A stretch of 64,000 nucleotides of DNA from Mesorhizobium sp. L-2-11. Its GTDB lineage: Bacteria > Pseudomonadota > Alphaproteobacteria > Rhizobiales > Rhizobiaceae. Made by a program: the position numbers and the translations under genes. Where the stretch lies: contig NZ_AP023257.1 of NCBI RefSeq assembly GCF_016756595.1, forward strand, positions 6,030,001 to 6,094,000, in the 5' to 3' direction. Each line of letters begins with the position of its first letter. The stretch's first letter is position 1. Positions 62,082 through 64,000 of this stretch are shown one piece after another. The notes beneath the pieces are model-generated. The model had not been told where the DNA came from and did not search any database. It worked only from the letters and a program-made list of their open reading frames with translations.

Positions 62082-62615
62082 TTATCGAATCCGTTTCGCG
62101 ACCTGGGAAAGCGGTCCCCTGCCAAATCGAAGCAGTATCTCATCGTCGGCCTCGATCTCGCCTGCGGCCTCCGAATGGATCTCGACGGCGCGCCCGACGT
62201 CGTCCTCGATCTGGCGCCATTTGTGCGTAGCCGCCGAACATGCGACCCATAGGTCCCTCGTCTCGGACGCCGCTGTCTCCGCCTTTTCTTGGGCGATTCG
62301 CGCATTACCAAGCATCTGCCGTCGGCGTGTGATTTCAGTTGCAAGCCGCTCAACATGCAGGTGGTGCCGGTCAAGCGCGGCGTTAGACAAGTTTTCGAGA
62401 GTCATCAGCTCCTGGTAGAGCGCTGCTTCCGCCGTTGCGCAATGTTGTTGTGCCATGGCAAGCTCTCGGGAGGCATTCTGTGCGGCTAAGGTGGCCATAC
62501 GGCGCTCGGCTTCCTTCTTGGACAGCTCACTAAGGGCACGACGCTCTTGCATTTCCTTCAAGACCCGTAACCTGGAAGCCTGAACATGATTTACGCGGTC
62601 AGACGCGACATCCAT
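62082..62615 (-). CDS. T3SS stalk protein, SctO type (Y4yJ)
   Basis: 177 residues, almost entirely coiled coil (LRVLKEMQERRALSELSKKE, AERRMATLAAQNASRELAMA). Position directly after the ATPase gene, overlapping it by 25 bases, and the helical hairpin identify it as the SctO/FliJ-like stalk that links the ATPase hexamer to RhcV. Confidence 0.85.
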   Translation of the reverse strand: MDVASDRVNHVQASRLRVLKEMQERRALSELSKKEAERRMATLAAQNASRELAMAQQHCATAEAALYQELMTLENLSNAALDRHHLHVERLATEITRRRQMLGNARIAQEKAETAASETRDLWVACSAATHKWRQIEDDVGRAVEIHSEAAGEIEADDEILLRFGRGPLSQVAKRIR

Positions 62616-63949
62616 GCGACCGTTTCCTCAAACCCTGAGATCTCGTCTTCGCTCTGGCGCAAAAACTCCCTCAGTTCGTCTATTGACTCGACAGCCCGGT
62701 CCGTCAGGGGATCGCCGCCTTGCTTGTATTCTCCGACGTTGATCAAGAACTCGGTCTCGGCATGCCGGGAAAGGAGTTCACGAAAGAAGGATGCCGCCTT
62801 GCGATGTGTCCGCGAAACGACCGCATCCATCACGCGGCTGCGACTCTGTAGTACATCGATAGCGGGGAAATGCGATCGCGCCGCAATAGCGCGCGAGAGC
62901 ACGACATGGCCATCGAGAATGCCGCGCGACTCTTCAGCGATTGGATCCCCTGTGCCATCGCCTTCTACAAGCACGGTATAGAACGCCGTGATTGAGCCAC
63001 GCTCACTCATGCCGGCGCGCTCAAGCAGGCCTGGCAGCATGCTGAAAACGGAAGGAGGGAAGCCCCGTCGCGTCGGCGGCTCGCCCGCAGCAAGGCCTAT
63101 TTCACGCATGGCGCGGCAGAAGCGTGTCAGCGAGTCCAGCATGAGAGCAACGCGTAGCCCTTGTTCGCGAAAATATTCCGCGAGCGCTGTCGCCATCGGA
63201 GCACATTGCGCCCGCTCAACAGCCGAGCGGTCGGACGTTTCAACAACAACGACGGCACGGCGAAGGCCCTCTTCCCCGAGATGCCTCTCGATGAATTCAC
63301 GAACTTCACGTCCTCGTTCGCCTATCAATGCGACTATGACAACGTCAGCGGCGGCACCTTTTACGATCTGTGACAATAAGGTCGACTTGCCACCACCTGG
63401 CTCGCCGTAAATCCCGATCCGCTGGCCCTCGCCGCACGTCAGGAGACCATCCAGAACACGCACCCCAAGGGGCAAGGGCCGTTCAATCATGCGCCTTGTC
63501 ATTGGATTTGGAGCTCTGCCGTGCAGCGGCCGAGTTTCTGTGGTCTCGATTTGGCCTTTGCCGTCCAATGGACGGCAGCGACTGTCAATCACCCGGCCAA
63601 GTAGATCGTTGCCGACGGGTACTTCACGCATTCGTCCAGTGGCCACGACTTCCGCGCGGCTGGAGAGGCCGACCAGGTCGCCGATCGGCGTCAGCAATAC
63701 GCCATCATCCAACAGGCCGATCACCTCAGCTTCCAGCGACAGTCCGGTTCGTGGGTCCTGTAGGAGGCAAAGTTCTCCAATACGAGTGTCTGGCAGGACG
63801 GCATGGACCAGTGTGCCGACAGCCCGCGTGATCCTGCCGCGCACGACGCGCGTGTCGATCCCCTTTGCCGTAGCTCTCAAAGACGAGATCGCCGGATCGA
63901 CAGGGCAGATCGCATCGTCGTGATTATGTTCTGATACCTGCGTTGTCAC
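62591..63949 (-). CDS. rhcN: T3SS ATPase RhcN (SctN)
   Basis: 452 residues from GTG 63949, overlapping the upstream stop (GTGA). Walker A IGIYGEPGGGKSTLLSQIV, Walker B VALMLDSLTRFCRAMREIGL and the family block GEPPTRRGFPPSVFSMLPGL with VEGDGTGDPIAEESRGILDG. It unfolds and releases effectors from chaperones. Confidence 0.98.
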   Translation of the reverse strand: MTTQVSEHNHDDAICPVDPAISSLRATAKGIDTRVVRGRITRAVGTLVHAVLPDTRIGELCLLQDPRTGLSLEAEVIGLLDDGVLLTPIGDLVGLSSRAEVVATGRMREVPVGNDLLGRVIDSRCRPLDGKGQIETTETRPLHGRAPNPMTRRMIERPLPLGVRVLDGLLTCGEGQRIGIYGEPGGGKSTLLSQIVKGAAADVVIVALIGERGREVREFIERHLGEEGLRRAVVVVETSDRSAVERAQCAPMATALAEYFREQGLRVALMLDSLTRFCRAMREIGLAAGEPPTRRGFPPSVFSMLPGLLERAGMSERGSITAFYTVLVEGDGTGDPIAEESRGILDGHVVLSRAIAARSHFPAIDVLQSRSRVMDAVVSRTHRKAASFFRELLSRHAETEFLINVGEYKQGGDPLTDRAVESIDELREFLRQSEDEISGFEETVAWMSRLTA

Positions 63950-64000
63950 AGTTCGCCTTTTTCAGAAAGCGACCCGAAGCCGAGACGCAACGCGCGCATC
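63946..64000 (-). CDS. nolV: C-terminal end of NolV (SctL), cut by the window edge
   Basis: Only 17 codons are visible (MRALRLGFGSLSEKGEL), ending in a TGA that overlaps the rhcN GTG. Called NolV because nolV precedes rhcN in rhizobial clusters and because of the four-base overlap; the visible sequence alone would not prove it. Confidence 0.6.
   Translation of the reverse strand, partial: MRALRLGFGSLSEKGEL

Overview
The window looks like part of a symbiosis island from a Mesorhizobium of the M. loti / M. japonicum type. The evidence is a NodD-type nod box in front of a glmS/nodM gene, an Rhc-type (rhizobial) type III secretion cluster with TtsI (tts) boxes, the eight-enzyme gibberellin operon, an alpha-carbonic anhydrase of the kind known from M. 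loti islands, and many intact and decayed insertion sequences. The giant ORF at 30555-39725 has exactly the length (3,056 residues) and layout that I recall for the secreted M. loti effector Mlr6361, so the source is probably strain MAFF303099 or a close relative, shown in reverse orientation. That identification comes from memory and was not checked by search.

Layout. 1-3.4 kb: truncated hemN, an IS6 remnant, a porin, and remnants of a dapA-like gene and a phosphatase-fold gene. 3.8-8.2 kb: nodM with its nod box, an orphan AHL synthase, an IS4 remnant and a periplasmic alpha-carbonic anhydrase. 8.2-14.4 kb: an IS630 copy, a cassette of B3/4-domain protein, LysE exporter and DapA-like aldolase, and a tyrosine-recombinase module split by an IS256 element with a perfect 9-bp target duplication. 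14.7-18.1 kb: a frameshifted VirF-like F-box gene, an odd cold-shock gene and an MFS exporter. 18.5-28.5 kb (minus strand): the gibberellin operon cyp112-cyp114-fd/sdr-cyp117-ggps-cps-ks-idi, mostly coupled by overlapping stop and start codons, with ferredoxin and SDR fused in one ORF and no intact cyp115. 29-52.7 kb: a mobile-element tangle holding two type III effector genes; three direct copies of one IS6-family element bracket them, and the third copy contains an IS21 element that itself contains a serine-recombinase element. 52.8-64 kb (minus strand): the T3SS, in order nolV'-rhcN-y4yJ-rhcQ-rhcR-rhcS-rhcT-rhcU, then a tts box and nopC-nopA-rhcD-rhcV-y4yS.

How it fits together. NodD (nod box), TtsI (three tts boxes) and the gibberellin operon are three host-facing outputs. 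The T3SS would export the pilus proteins NopA and NopC and the two large effectors. The gibberellin operon, lacking CYP115, should stop at GA9. The most interesting object is the giant effector. Beyond its SKWP repeats and C-terminal shikimate-kinase domain, I see two motifs reminiscent of the two-barrel RNA polymerase / RNA-dependent RNA polymerase core (YDGCG at residue 2032, DFDGD at 2291-2295) and a stretch resembling the RelA/SpoT-like fold (FHTPASY at 2769). These readings are inference from motifs. The duplicated 5' end and promoter shared by the two effector genes, and the IS6 copies around them, suggest effector building by IS-driven reassortment.
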